Of a DNA stretch of 64,000 nt, positions 8,460-16,674 are shown piece by piece. Both the position numbers and the translations under genes were made by a program. The DNA comes from Mycolicibacterium peregrinum (lineage in GTDB: Bacteria > Actinomycetota > Actinomycetes > Mycobacteriales > Mycobacteriaceae): NCBI RefSeq assembly GCF_001665785.1, contig NZ_LZSO01000031.1, positions 124,001 through 188,000 of the forward strand. The letters run 5' to 3'. Below the pieces are notes generated by a model. The model was not told the origin of the DNA and searched no databases. It saw only the letters and a program-made list of their open reading frames with translations. Positions within the stretch are counted from its first letter, which is position 1. Every line of letters begins with the position of its first letter.

Positions 8460-8470
8460 CTGGCCACTGG
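8414..8470. repeat. 57-nt palindromic repeat, copy C (contains the DUF559 stop codon)
   Basis: CAGTGGCCAGTT at 8415-8426 pairs perfectly with AACTGGCCACTG at 8458-8469. The GGCC cores are 43 nt apart. The TAA stop of the DUF559 gene (8457-8459) overlaps the right arm, so the last 14 residues of that protein are encoded by the repeat. Confidence 0.85.
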
Positions 8471-8483
8471 ACGCGAAGGGCCC

Positions 8484-9479
8484 TTACAAGACGGCGGGCA
8501 GCCCGAACTTCTCGAACAGCGACAGCTCCATGAACGCCACCACGTGGGAGATGCCCTCGGGGCCCACGTCGAGGACATGCAGTTGAAAGGCCTCGTGCCG
8601 GCCCGTCTCGGCGTTGAGCATGTACATCGCCGCGGCGGGCTGGCCGTTGGCACTCGTCGCGATGAACCGCATGTCCCCGGGCTTCTCGGCCGGGCACTTG
8701 TAACGGGACAGGTCGCCGATGGCCTGCGGCCCCTGATACCAGCTGTCGAAGGGCGGCATCTCCCAGATGGCCTCGGCGGTGAACAACTCGACGAGCTTGT
8801 CGATGTCGTAGGCCTCGAAGGCGGCCATGTAGTTGCGCAGGAGGTTCTGGGCGTGCGGGGAATCCGGCGGGTCCATCGCATCGTCCTGGCTGGGGGCCAC
8901 CGCGTCGAGTTGGGCCCGGGCGCGCTGCAAGAGGCTGTTGACCGCGGCCGTCGACGCCCCGATGGCCTCGCCCACCTCGGCCGCCTTCCACTGCAGCACC
9001 TCTCGCATCACCAGCACCGCGCGCTGACGGGCCGACAGATGCTGCAGCGCCGCGACGAACGCGAGCCGCACCGAATCACGGGTCCCCACGATCGTGCTCG
9101 GATCCGCCGGGTCGTCGCTGGAATCAGGCAGAGGCTGCAACCACGGGATCTCGTGGTGCTCGGCGATCTCGTCGGTGGGCGACGAACTCGGGTTCCCCAG
9201 GCCCGACGGCAGCGGGCGGCGTTGCCTGCCCTCCAAAGCCGTCAGGCACGTATTGGTGGCGATGCGATACAACCAGGTACGCACCGAGGACTTGCCCTCG
9301 AAGCCCGCGTAGGCCTTCCAGGCGCGCAGGTAGGTCTCCTGCACCAGATCCTCGGCGTCGTGCAGCGAGCCGGTCATCCGGTAGCAGTGGGCGAGCAGCT
9401 CACGGCGGTAGCGCTGAGCATCGGCCAGGAACGCATCGGCCGAGCTGTCGTCATCCAGGCGGTGGGCGAGGACCGTCAC
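8484..9479 (-). CDS. sigG: ECF sigma factor SigG
   Basis: About 331 residues. Region 2 spans RRELLAHCYRMTGSLHDAED and VQETYLRAWKAY; region 4 spans LQHLSARQRAVLVMREVL to TAAVNSLLQRARAQL; a C-terminal SnoaL-like domain follows (AFEAYDIDKLVELFTAEAIW to the end), as in the ECF41-like/SigG class. The divergent neighbour is the Rv0183-type lipase, the same pair as Rv0182c-Rv0183. I place the start at the GTG at 9479: a TTGTCGGGG-N8-TAAGCT element (9487-9509), like the RecA-independent DNA-damage (PafBC) promoter, ends 7 nt before it. The longer frame from the TTG at 9509 would begin inside that promoter. SigG is known to respond to DNA damage in M. tuberculosis. Confidence 0.9.
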   Translation of the reverse strand: MTVLAHRLDDDSSADAFLADAQRYRRELLAHCYRMTGSLHDAEDLVQETYLRAWKAYAGFEGKSSVRTWLYRIATNTCLTALEGRQRRPLPSGLGNPSSSPTDEIAEHHEIPWLQPLPDSSDDPADPSTIVGTRDSVRLAFVAALQHLSARQRAVLVMREVLQWKAAEVGEAIGASTAAVNSLLQRARAQLDAVAPSQDDAMDPPDSPHAQNLLRNYMAAFEAYDIDKLVELFTAEAIWEMPPFDSWYQGPQAIGDLSRYKCPAEKPGDMRFIATSANGQPAAAMYMLNAETGRHEAFQLHVLDVGPEGISHVVAFMELSLFEKFGLPAVL

Positions 9480-9486
9480 ATTCGCG

Positions 9487-9509
9487 AGCTTACGCAGCAC
9501 CCCCGACAA
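9487..9509 (-). promoter_or_regulatory. RecA-independent DNA-damage (PafBC-type) promoter of sigG
   Basis: Minus strand TTGTCGGGG, 8 nt, then TAAGCT. The published mycobacterial RecA-independent damage motif is TTGTCRGTG-N8-TANNNT; this copy differs at one fixed position and keeps the exact spacing. The hexamer ends 7 nt before the GTG at 9479. Confidence 0.7.
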
Positions 9510-9540
9510 CCACGACCGGAAAATCTCGGACCGGTGCGGC

Positions 9541-9546
9541 TACGCT
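9541..9546 (+). promoter_or_regulatory. -10 hexamer of the monoacylglycerol lipase gene (leaderless)
   Basis: TACGCT ends 7 nt before the GTG at 9554, with no Shine-Dalgarno sequence between. The upstream CGGAAAAT is not a clear -35. Confidence 0.5.
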
Positions 9547-9553
9547 CGCCAGG

Positions 9554-10393
9554 GTGACCAGCACCCGCAGTGAACAGACCTTCGACGGCGTCGGCGGGGT
9601 CCGCATCGTCTACGACGTATGGACGCCCGACACCGCACCGCGGGGCGTCGTCGTTCTCTCCCACGGCCTGGGCGAACACGCCGGGCGGTACCACCACGTC
9701 GCGCAACGGTTCGGCGAGGCCGGGCTGGTCGTCTATGCCCTGGACCACCGGGGGCACGGCCGCTCGGGCGGCAAGCGGGTGTACCTGCGCGACATGTCCG
9801 AGTACGTCGGCGACTTCCACACGCTGGTCGGCATCCCGACGGCCGAGTATCCCGCCCTCCCGCGTCTCGTGCTGGGGCACAGTATGGGCGGCGGCATCGT
9901 GTTCAGCTACGGCGTCGAATATCCCGACGAGTACACCGCGATGGTGCTGTCGGGACCAGCGGTGGCAGCGCAGGCCGCGGTGTCGCCGGTGCTGGCGGCG
10001 GTGGCCAAGGTGCTCGGCAAGATCGCCCCCGGGTTGCCGGTGGAGAACCTGGACGCCAACGCGGTGTCCCGTGACCCCGAAGTGGTGGCGGCCTACAAGG
10101 CCGATCCCCTGGTGTGGCACGGCAAGGTTCCCGCGGGTATCGCCCGGGCTCTGATCATCGTGGGGGAGACCATGCCGCAGCGGGCATCGGCCCTGACCGC
10201 GCCACTGCTGGTGGTGCACGGCGAGAAGGACCGGCTGGTGGCCGTCGAAGGCAGCCACCGTCTTGTCGAATGTGTGGCCTCCGAGGATGTGCACCTCAAG
10301 GTGTACCCGGGCCTGTTCCACGAGGTGTTCAACGAGCCCGAGAAGGGGCTGGTTCTCGACGACGTGACGTCCTGGATCGAGACGCACCTGTGA
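9554..10393 (+). CDS. Monoacylglycerol lipase (Rv0183 orthologue)
   Basis: A 279-residue alpha/beta hydrolase that cleaves monoacylglycerols. Ser110 in GHSMGGG, Asp226 in HGEKDRL and His256 in GLFHEVF form the catalytic triad at the same positions as in M. tuberculosis Rv0183. LSHGLGEHAGRY supplies the oxyanion region. It is divergent from sigG, as in M. tuberculosis. Its stop overlaps the GTG of the following lipoprotein gene by 4 nt, so the two are translationally coupled. The GTG start lies 7 nt after a -10-like TACGCT. Confidence 0.95.
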   Translation: MTSTRSEQTFDGVGGVRIVYDVWTPDTAPRGVVVLSHGLGEHAGRYHHVAQRFGEAGLVVYALDHRGHGRSGGKRVYLRDMSEYVGDFHTLVGIPTAEYPALPRLVLGHSMGGGIVFSYGVEYPDEYTAMVLSGPAVAAQAAVSPVLAAVAKVLGKIAPGLPVENLDANAVSRDPEVVAAYKADPLVWHGKVPAGIARALIIVGETMPQRASALTAPLLVVHGEKDRLVAVEGSHRLVECVASEDVHLKVYPGLFHEVFNEPEKGLVLDDVTSWIETHL

Positions 10394-11382
10394 GAAAGCT
10401 TGTGGCGGCACTGCTTTCGGTGCTCCTGGTCGCCGGCTGCGGTGCAGATGAGGCATCGACGCAGGACCAGCAGCCGAACTGGACCGACACCGACGTCACC
10501 TTCGACGCCGACGGACTCACCATCCACGGGACCTACCGGCATTCGGGTGCAACGATCCCGGCGGCACTGTTGATCTCCGAGAGCGGGCCCACCGACCGCA
10601 ACGGCGACAACAAGGTCGTCGGCCCGGTCGGCAACATGCGTCAGCTCGCGGAAACGTTGTCGGACAAGGGAGTCGCGACCCTGCGCTACGACAAGATCGG
10701 AACCGGTGCCACCAAGCTCGGTCCCTACGCGACGAAGCCCACCGACGTGGTCAGCGCGGTCTACACCGTCGGCGCGGCTGCGGCTCTGCGCTTCCTGGCC
10801 TCACAACCCGACACCGACGAAGCCGAGCTGTCGATCTACGCGGTGGGGGAGGGCGCCATCCACGCCATGACCCTGGCCGGCGCCGCCGATCCGAAGGTCC
10901 ACTCGCTGGCCCTGTTTCAACCGTTGTCCGGCCGCTACCTGGACATCATCACCACCCGGGTGCGCGCCGGGGCCACGCCTGAGGTCCTGACAGCCTGGCT
11001 GGCCGCCGTCGACGAGATCCGCACCAAGGGGACCGTGCCCGCCAACCTGCCCGAGGGCCTGAGTGCCATCGTCAACAAGGACAACCTCAACGCCATCGTC
11101 GAGGCCGACAAGATCGATCCGTTGCAGCTGGCCGCGCGGCTGCCCGACGGCATGCCGGTTCTGCTCACCTGCTCGGACTCCGACGCGCAGGCCGGCTGTG
11201 AGACCGAACGTCCGCTGATCGGTGCGCTCAAGCACACCGCGCTCACGGTCGTCGAGCTCAAGGGTGTCAACCACGTGCTGCGCGACGATCCCACCGACAG
11301 CATCGCCAACTACGGCACGCCCGGACCGTTGTCACCCCAGGTGGTGGAGGCGATCGGCAAGTTTGTCAGTGCCGGTGGCTAG
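10390..11382 (+). CDS. Alpha/beta-hydrolase-fold lipoprotein, catalytic serine apparently missing
   Basis: A 330-residue lipoprotein: VRKLVAALLSVLLVAGCGAD is a signal peptide with lipobox LVAGC. The body is like secreted alpha/beta hydrolases: LISESGPTDRNGDN matches the ISGSGPxDRDGNN oxyanion loop, and GVNHVLRDD carries the C-terminal His. At the nucleophile elbow, where the family has GHSEGG, this protein has AVGEGA, so the Ser appears replaced. I infer either a non-catalytic protein or a changed mechanism. The GTG overlaps the lipase stop (GTGA). The Rv0184-like gene starts 9 bp later, in the same operon. Confidence 0.75.
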   Translation: MRKLVAALLSVLLVAGCGADEASTQDQQPNWTDTDVTFDADGLTIHGTYRHSGATIPAALLISESGPTDRNGDNKVVGPVGNMRQLAETLSDKGVATLRYDKIGTGATKLGPYATKPTDVVSAVYTVGAAAALRFLASQPDTDEAELSIYAVGEGAIHAMTLAGAADPKVHSLALFQPLSGRYLDIITTRVRAGATPEVLTAWLAAVDEIRTKGTVPANLPEGLSAIVNKDNLNAIVEADKIDPLQLAARLPDGMPVLLTCSDSDAQAGCETERPLIGALKHTALTVVELKGVNHVLRDDPTDSIANYGTPGPLSPQVVEAIGKFVSAGG

Positions 11383-11391
11383 GTTTGTCGC

Positions 11392-12135
11392 GTGAGCGAC
11401 GACAAGATGTTGGCGCGCATCGCCGCACTGCTGCGTCAGGCGGAGGGCACCGACAACCTCCACGAGGCCGAGGCGTTCATGGCCGCCGCCCAGCGCCTGG
11501 CCACCGCCACCTCCATCGACCTGGCCCTGGCCCGCGCGCATTCCGCGCAGCGCACCAAGGCGCAGATGCCCGTGCAACGCACCATCACCATCGGGGAGGC
11601 CGGAAGACGCGGATTGCGCACCTATGTGCAGCTGTTCGTGGTGATCGGGATGGCCAACGACGTGAAATGCGATGTGGCGTCCAACTCGACCTTCGTCTAC
11701 GCCTACGGGTTCGCCGAGGACATCGACGCCACCCACGCCCTGTACACCAGCCTGCTGGTGCAGATGGTCAAGGCGTCGGAGAGCTACATCGCCTCGGGCG
11801 CCCACCGTCCGACCCCGACCATCACCGCCCGGCTGAACTTCCAGCTGGCCTTCGGTGCCCGGATCGGCCAGCGCCTGACCCAGGCCCGCGAGGAAGCGCA
11901 GCGCGAGGCCGACGAGGCCGACCGCCCGGGCACCGCTATTGCCTTGCGGGACAAGGACATCGAGCTGCGTAGCTTCTACCGGGAGGCCTCGCAGGCCCGT
12001 GGGACCTGGCGTGCCACGAACGCTTCGGCCGGGTATTCGTCGGCTGCCCGCCGCGCCGGGGACCGCGCCGGGCGCCACGCGCGGCTAGGGGACACCCAGG
12101 AGATCTCCGGCGCGCGCGGCGCCCTTGAGCAGTGA
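11392..12135 (+). CDS. DUF2786 domain protein (Rv0184 orthologue)
   Basis: A 247-residue cytoplasmic protein with N-terminal DUF2786 (KMLARIAALLRQAEGTDNLH to about residue 45, where the ALL.QAE...EAEAF pattern is typical), followed by RRGLRTYVQLFVVIG and an Ala/Glu/Arg-rich helical region (TQAREEAQREADEADRPG). The function is unknown. It is coupled by a GTGA overlap to the next gene, a metallohydrolase-like protein; the same pair occurs as Rv0184-Rv0185, suggesting that they act together. Confidence 0.85.
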   Translation: MSDDKMLARIAALLRQAEGTDNLHEAEAFMAAAQRLATATSIDLALARAHSAQRTKAQMPVQRTITIGEAGRRGLRTYVQLFVVIGMANDVKCDVASNSTFVYAYGFAEDIDATHALYTSLLVQMVKASESYIASGAHRPTPTITARLNFQLAFGARIGQRLTQAREEAQREADEADRPGTAIALRDKDIELRSFYREASQARGTWRATNASAGYSSAARRAGDRAGRHARLGDTQEISGARGALEQ

Positions 12136-12602
12136 GCACCAGGGACACCCAGCGGGCGAGGGTGTACGCCGCTGAACAGTTCGTGCGCACCATGTTCGAC
12201 CGTGCGGCCCAACACAGTTCGCGCGCCATCGACTTCTTCGGTACCTCACTGACGTTGCCGCCGGAGGCCAAATTCGGGTCCGTCGATTCGGTGCAGTGCT
12301 ACGTCGACGACGTCGTCGCCCGGGTCGGAGCCGGACCGGTCGCGGTGCGTTCCCGTCGGGGTGCCACCGCAGCGCACTACGAACTGGTCGACGGCAAGGC
12401 TGTCATCGCCGTTCCCGAGCGTCATACCTGGGCACTGCGAGAGTTGGTGGTACTGCACGAACTGGCCCACCACGTGAGCCAGGCGAGCCCGCCCCACGGA
12501 CCGGCTTTCGTCGCCGCCTACTGCGAGTTGTGTGAAACGGTCATGGGTCCGGAGGTCGGGCTGGTGTTGCGGATGGTGTACGCGAAGGAAGGCGTCCTCT
12601 AG
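12132..12602 (+). CDS. TIGR04338-type putative metallohydrolase (Rv0185 orthologue)
   Basis: A 156-residue protein with a zinc-protease-like site LVVLHELAHHVSQ (HExxH) and a third ligand candidate in PPHGPAFVAAYCEL (HGPxF), the arrangement of the TIGR04338 metallohydrolase-like family found in actinobacteria. There is no signal peptide, so it is cytoplasmic. The GTG start overlaps the preceding DUF2786 stop by 4 nt. Substrate unknown. Confidence 0.85.
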   Translation: MSTRDTQRARVYAAEQFVRTMFDRAAQHSSRAIDFFGTSLTLPPEAKFGSVDSVQCYVDDVVARVGAGPVAVRSRRGATAAHYELVDGKAVIAVPERHTWALRELVVLHELAHHVSQASPPHGPAFVAAYCELCETVMGPEVGLVLRMVYAKEGVL

Positions 12603-12612
12603 CCTGGCGCAC

Positions 12613-13269
12613 ATGACCGAGGCCGCTGACGTCGATGCCATGTTCAACGAGGTGCTGCGCACCGAGGACGAGGCGCTGATCGCGGCGCGTCAGTCCGCAC
12701 ACGCCGCCGACATGCCTGCCATCGAGGTGTCGGCTCAGCACGGCAAGCTGCTGTCGCTGCTCGCGACGATTTCCGGGGCGCGTCGGGTGCTTGAGATCGG
12801 CACGCTCGCCGGGTACAGCACCATCAACCTGGCCCGTGGGGTGGGACCCGACGGCAGCGTCATCACGCTCGAATACGAGCCGCGTCATGCCGAGGTGGCG
12901 CGGGCCAATCTGGCGCGGGCCGGCGTGGCGGACCGGGTCGAGGTGATCGTCGGCGCCGCGCTCGACACGCTGCCGCGGCTGGCCGAACGCGGTGACGTCT
13001 TCGACCTGGTCTTCATCGACGCGGACAAGGAGAACAACGTCCGCTACGTCGAGTGGGCGATCCGACTGGGCCGGCCGGGCTCGATCATCGTGGTGGACAA
13101 CGTGACCCGCTTCGGTCGGGTGCTCGCACCGGCGGCCGACGACGCACAGGCGCAGGCCGTGCGCGACATGCTGGAGATGATGGGTGCCGATCCGCGGTTG
13201 GACACCGCGGCCATTCAAACCGTGGGAACCAAGGGCTGGGACGGTTTCGCCGTCACGCTCGTGCGGTAA
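12613..13269 (+). CDS. Class I SAM-dependent O-methyltransferase (Rv0187 orthologue)
   Basis: A 218-residue O-methyltransferase of the catechol/caffeoyl-CoA type. SAM motif I is VLEIGTLAGYSTINLA, acidic motif II LEYEPRHAEVARANL, and metal-ligand Asp residues lie in DLVFIDADKENNV and IIVVDNVTRFG. M. tuberculosis Rv0187 is a cation-dependent methyltransferase. The ATG lies 10 bp after the preceding stop, in the same operon. A perfect 17-bp hairpin ends the unit. Confidence 0.9.
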   Translation: MTEAADVDAMFNEVLRTEDEALIAARQSAHAADMPAIEVSAQHGKLLSLLATISGARRVLEIGTLAGYSTINLARGVGPDGSVITLEYEPRHAEVARANLARAGVADRVEVIVGAALDTLPRLAERGDVFDLVFIDADKENNVRYVEWAIRLGRPGSIIVVDNVTRFGRVLAPAADDAQAQAVRDMLEMMGADPRLDTAAIQTVGTKGWDGFAVTLVR

Positions 13270-13284
13270 ACGACCCCTCAAACG

Positions 13285-13327
13285 CCGCGAGCGTGCATGT
13301 CCATCAGGCAGACATGCACGCTCGCGG
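13285..13327. terminator. Long palindrome between the convergent O-methyltransferase and MmpL genes
   Basis: CCGCGAGCGTGCATGTC at 13285-13301 pairs perfectly over 17 bp with 13311-13327, with a 9-nt loop. It sits between convergent stops (13269 and 13343), so it is probably a two-way terminator. There is no T-tract on either side. Confidence 0.7.
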
Positions 13328-13342
13328 AGTTGAAGGTCAGGA

Positions 13343-16249
13343 CTAAGCCAGCGAGTCCTGGGGCTCGCGCTGGATCGGCTTCGGCCAGGGCTCGGGCTTG
13401 GGCCGCTGGCGCACCATCTGCGGCCACCAGAACCACTTGCCCATCAGGGCTGCGATCGAGGGGGTCATGAAGGAGCGGATGACCAGGGTGTCGAACAGCA
13501 GACCCAAGCCGATGGTGGTGCCCACCTGGCCGATCACGGCCAGTTCGCTGACCGCCATCGACATCATGGTGAACGCGAACACCAGGCCTGCCGAGGTGAC
13601 CACCGACCCGGTGCCGCCCATGGCGCGGATGATGCCGGTGTTCAGGCCTGCGTGGATCTCCTCTTTGAATCGGGAGACCAGTAGCAGGTTGTAGTCCGCA
13701 CCCACGGCCAACAGGATGATCACCGACATGGCCAGCACCATCCAGTGCAGTTCCAGGCCGATCAGGTGTTGCCAGATGAGCACCGACAGACCGAAGGAGG
13801 CGCCCAGCGACAGCACCACGGTGCCGACGATCACCGCTGCCGCAACCATGCTTCGGGTCAGGATCAACATGATGATGAAGATCAGGCAGAGCGAGGCGAT
13901 TCCGGCGATCAGCAGGTCGTAGTTGGCGCCCTCCTGCATGTCCTTGAACATGGCCGCGGTGCCACCGAGGTAGATCTTGGACCCCTCCAGCGGGGTGCCC
14001 TTGATGGCCTCCTTGGCCGCCAGCTTGATCGGTTCGACGTGCGCGACGCCTTCGGGGCTCATCGGGTCGCCTTCGTGGCTGATGATGAACCGCACCGCAT
14101 GCCCGTCCGGGGACAGGAACATCTTCATGCCGCGCTTGAAGTCCGGGTTGTCGAAGGTCTCCGGTGGCAGGTAGAACGAGTCGTCGTTCTTGGCGGCATC
14201 GAAGGCCTGACCCATGGCGGTGGAATTGTCCTGCATGGCCGCCATCTGATCCTGCATGCCGCCCTGGGTGGCCTGCATGGTCAGCATCATGGTCTTCATG
14301 GTCTTCATCGTGGTGATCATCGGCTGCATGTTCGCGATCATCACCGGGATCAGCGCGTTCATCTTGTCCATGTCAGGGACGATCTGCTCGAAATCGGCTG
14401 TCATGGTGTCGATTCCGTCAAGGGTGTCGAAGACCGACCTGATCGACCAGCACATCGGGATGTTGTAGCAGTGCGGTTCCCAGTACAGGTAGTTGCGGAT
14501 CGGACGGAAGAAATCGTCGAAATCCGAGATGTGGTCGCGCAATTCTTTGATGTCGTCGACCATGCCGTGCATCTTGCCGACCATGCTGTTCATGACGCCG
14601 CGCATCTGTTCCATGAGCGCGATCATCTTGGTCATCGTGTCGACGGTGACCTGCATTTCGTCGGCCTGCTTGAGCATGTCGGCCATCCGGTCCTGCATGT
14701 ACTTCTGATTCATCGTCTGGGTCGTGCCCTGCATGCTGATGTTGAACGGGATCGAGGTGTGCTCGATCGGCGTTCCCTGCGGGCGCGTGATGGCCTGGAC
14801 CCGGGAGACCCCGGGTACGCCGACAATGCGTTTGGCGATCCGCTCGATCACCAGGAAGTCCGCGGAGTTGCGCAGATCGTGATCGCTTTCGATCAGCAGC
14901 AGCTCGGGGTTCATCCGGGCCTGCGAGAAGTGCCGGTCGGCCGCGGCGTAACCGGTGTTGGCGGGCAGATCCGCCGGGAGGTACTTGCGGTCGTTGTAGT
15001 TGGTCTTGTAGCCCGGCAGTGCGAGCAGGCCGATCAGTGAGATGGCGATGGTGGCGATGAGGATCGGTCCCGGCCAACGCACCACAGCGGCACCGATCTT
15101 GCGCCACCCGCGGGTGCGCATGGCCCGCTTGGGTTCCAGCGTCTTGCCGAACCTGGTGGCCACCGTGATGATCGCCGAGCCCAGTGACAGCGCGACGAGC
15201 ACCACCATCACCATGCCGATCGCCAGGGGGATGCCCAGCGACTGGAAGTAGGGCAGTCGCGTGAAATGCAGGCAGAACGTGGCGCCGGCGATGGTCAGGC
15301 CCGAACCCAGGATGACGTGGGCGGTGCCGTGGAACATGGTGTAGTAGGCCTGTTCCCGGTCCTCCCCGACACTTCGGGCCTCTTGATATCGGCCTATCAG
15401 GAAGATGGCGTAGTCGGTGGAGGCGGCGATGGCCAGCATCACCAACAGGTTGGTGGCGAACGTCGAGAGCCCGATGATGTTGTAGTAGCCCAGGAAAGCC
15501 ACCAGGCCGCGGGCGGCCGACAGCGACAGCACCACCATGACCAGGGTGAGGAGCACGGTCACGATGGAGCGGTAGACAGACAGCAGCATGATGATGATGA
15601 CCACGAAAGTCAGTGCGGTGATCATCTCGAGGCTGCGGTTACCGGCGATCTCCTGATCGGCCGACATCGCTGCCGGGCCGGTCACATACGCCTTGACGCC
15701 CTCCGGCGCCTGGACGCTCTGGACGATCTTCTCGGTGGCCTCCACTGATTCGTTGGCCAGCGCCTCGCCCTGGTTACCGGCGGTGTAGACCTGCACGTAG
15801 GCTGACAAGCCGTCGGAGCTCTGGGCGCCCGACGCGGTCAGCGGATCGCCCCAGAAATCCTGGACGTGCTCGATGTGCTTCTTGTCGGCCTCGAGCTTGG
15901 CGACGATCTCGTCGTAGTACTTGTGTGCGTCGTCGCCCAACGGCTTGTCGCCCTCGAGCACGACCATCACCGAGCTGTTGGACTTGAACTCCTGGAACAC
16001 CTCGCCGACACGCTTCATGGCGATCATCGACGGTGCGTCGTCCGGTGTCATGGACACCGAGCGCATCTTCCCCACTTCTTCGAGTTGGGGAACGATCACA
16101 TTGAGGACACCGATGACGGCGATCCAGCCGATGATGATCGGGATGGCCAGGCGCCGGATCCATTTGGCGATCCCGCCGTGCCCGGCGGGCTGTGCGTGCT
16201 GTGGGCCGCTGACCGGGATCGAGTCGGTAGGAGTGTCGTAATTGCTCAT
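13343..16249 (-). CDS. MmpL4/5-type RND transporter
   Basis: A 968-residue RND transporter with the MmpL layout: TM1 near residue 35, first periplasmic domain, TM2-6 (~205-380), a long second periplasmic domain (~425-755), then TM8-12. The proton-relay Asp-Tyr pairs are in IAASTDYAIFLIGRY and LLAVGADYNLLLVSRF. Residues ~510-700 form a Met-rich coiled coil (TMTKMIALMEQMRGVMNSM, TTMKTMKTMMLTMQATQ) typical of the MmpL4/MmpL5 group, which export siderophores or drugs with an MmpS partner. It overlaps mmpS by ATGA. A TetR gene diverges upstream. Which paralogue (4 or 5) it is cannot be decided. Confidence 0.9.
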   Translation of the reverse strand: MSNYDTPTDSIPVSGPQHAQPAGHGGIAKWIRRLAIPIIIGWIAVIGVLNVIVPQLEEVGKMRSVSMTPDDAPSMIAMKRVGEVFQEFKSNSSVMVVLEGDKPLGDDAHKYYDEIVAKLEADKKHIEHVQDFWGDPLTASGAQSSDGLSAYVQVYTAGNQGEALANESVEATEKIVQSVQAPEGVKAYVTGPAAMSADQEIAGNRSLEMITALTFVVIIIMLLSVYRSIVTVLLTLVMVVLSLSAARGLVAFLGYYNIIGLSTFATNLLVMLAIAASTDYAIFLIGRYQEARSVGEDREQAYYTMFHGTAHVILGSGLTIAGATFCLHFTRLPYFQSLGIPLAIGMVMVVLVALSLGSAIITVATRFGKTLEPKRAMRTRGWRKIGAAVVRWPGPILIATIAISLIGLLALPGYKTNYNDRKYLPADLPANTGYAAADRHFSQARMNPELLLIESDHDLRNSADFLVIERIAKRIVGVPGVSRVQAITRPQGTPIEHTSIPFNISMQGTTQTMNQKYMQDRMADMLKQADEMQVTVDTMTKMIALMEQMRGVMNSMVGKMHGMVDDIKELRDHISDFDDFFRPIRNYLYWEPHCYNIPMCWSIRSVFDTLDGIDTMTADFEQIVPDMDKMNALIPVMIANMQPMITTMKTMKTMMLTMQATQGGMQDQMAAMQDNSTAMGQAFDAAKNDDSFYLPPETFDNPDFKRGMKMFLSPDGHAVRFIISHEGDPMSPEGVAHVEPIKLAAKEAIKGTPLEGSKIYLGGTAAMFKDMQEGANYDLLIAGIASLCLIFIIMLILTRSMVAAAVIVGTVVLSLGASFGLSVLIWQHLIGLELHWMVLAMSVIILLAVGADYNLLLVSRFKEEIHAGLNTGIIRAMGGTGSVVTSAGLVFAFTMMSMAVSELAVIGQVGTTIGLGLLFDTLVIRSFMTPSIAALMGKWFWWPQMVRQRPKPEPWPKPIQREPQDSLA

Positions 16250-16674
16250 GCAGATTTCACCAAGCAGAAGGTCTGGGCGTTCACGCCGTTGGAGGTTCTC
16301 TCGTCCTTGAGCTCGTCATCGACGGTGATGCGGCAGCTGATGGAGTTGCCGTCGCCCTGCGCGACGATGTTGGGGAACACCGAGGGAGCGGTGGACTCCA
16401 GACGCAGCGTCCACGGCAGGGTGACCCCGTCGACGCGCTGGGGCTGGGCGTCGAGATCGAGGTAGTTCACGTCCGCCGTCGCACCGGGCACGCCGTAGAT
16501 CTCGTAGACCACGACCTTGGGGTCGAACGGCTTGGTGTCATCGACCTTGGCGCTGGCGAACCCGGAGCCGTCGCCTGCGCCGAAGAACGTGCGCACCCGC
16601 ATGACCGTGAATCCGCCTACCAACACCACCACGATGATGATCAACGGAATCCAGAACCGTCTCAACAGCTTCAT
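16246..16674 (-). CDS. MmpS-type accessory protein of the adjacent MmpL
   Basis: A 142-residue protein with an N-terminal membrane anchor (FWIPLIIIVVVLVGGFTVMRV) and a periplasmic beta domain holding the MmpS signatures VVYEIYGVPGATADVNYLD and CRITVDDELKDER. MmpS4/5 proteins support their MmpL partner in export of siderophores and efflux. The stop overlaps the mmpL start by 4 nt, so the two are made together. A GAAAGG Shine-Dalgarno lies upstream of the ATG. The upstream methyltransferase frame runs into this gene in a different frame. Confidence 0.9.
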   Translation of the reverse strand: MKLLRRFWIPLIIIVVVLVGGFTVMRVRTFFGAGDGSGFASAKVDDTKPFDPKVVVYEIYGVPGATADVNYLDLDAQPQRVDGVTLPWTLRLESTAPSVFPNIVAQGDGNSISCRITVDDELKDERTSNGVNAQTFCLVKSA

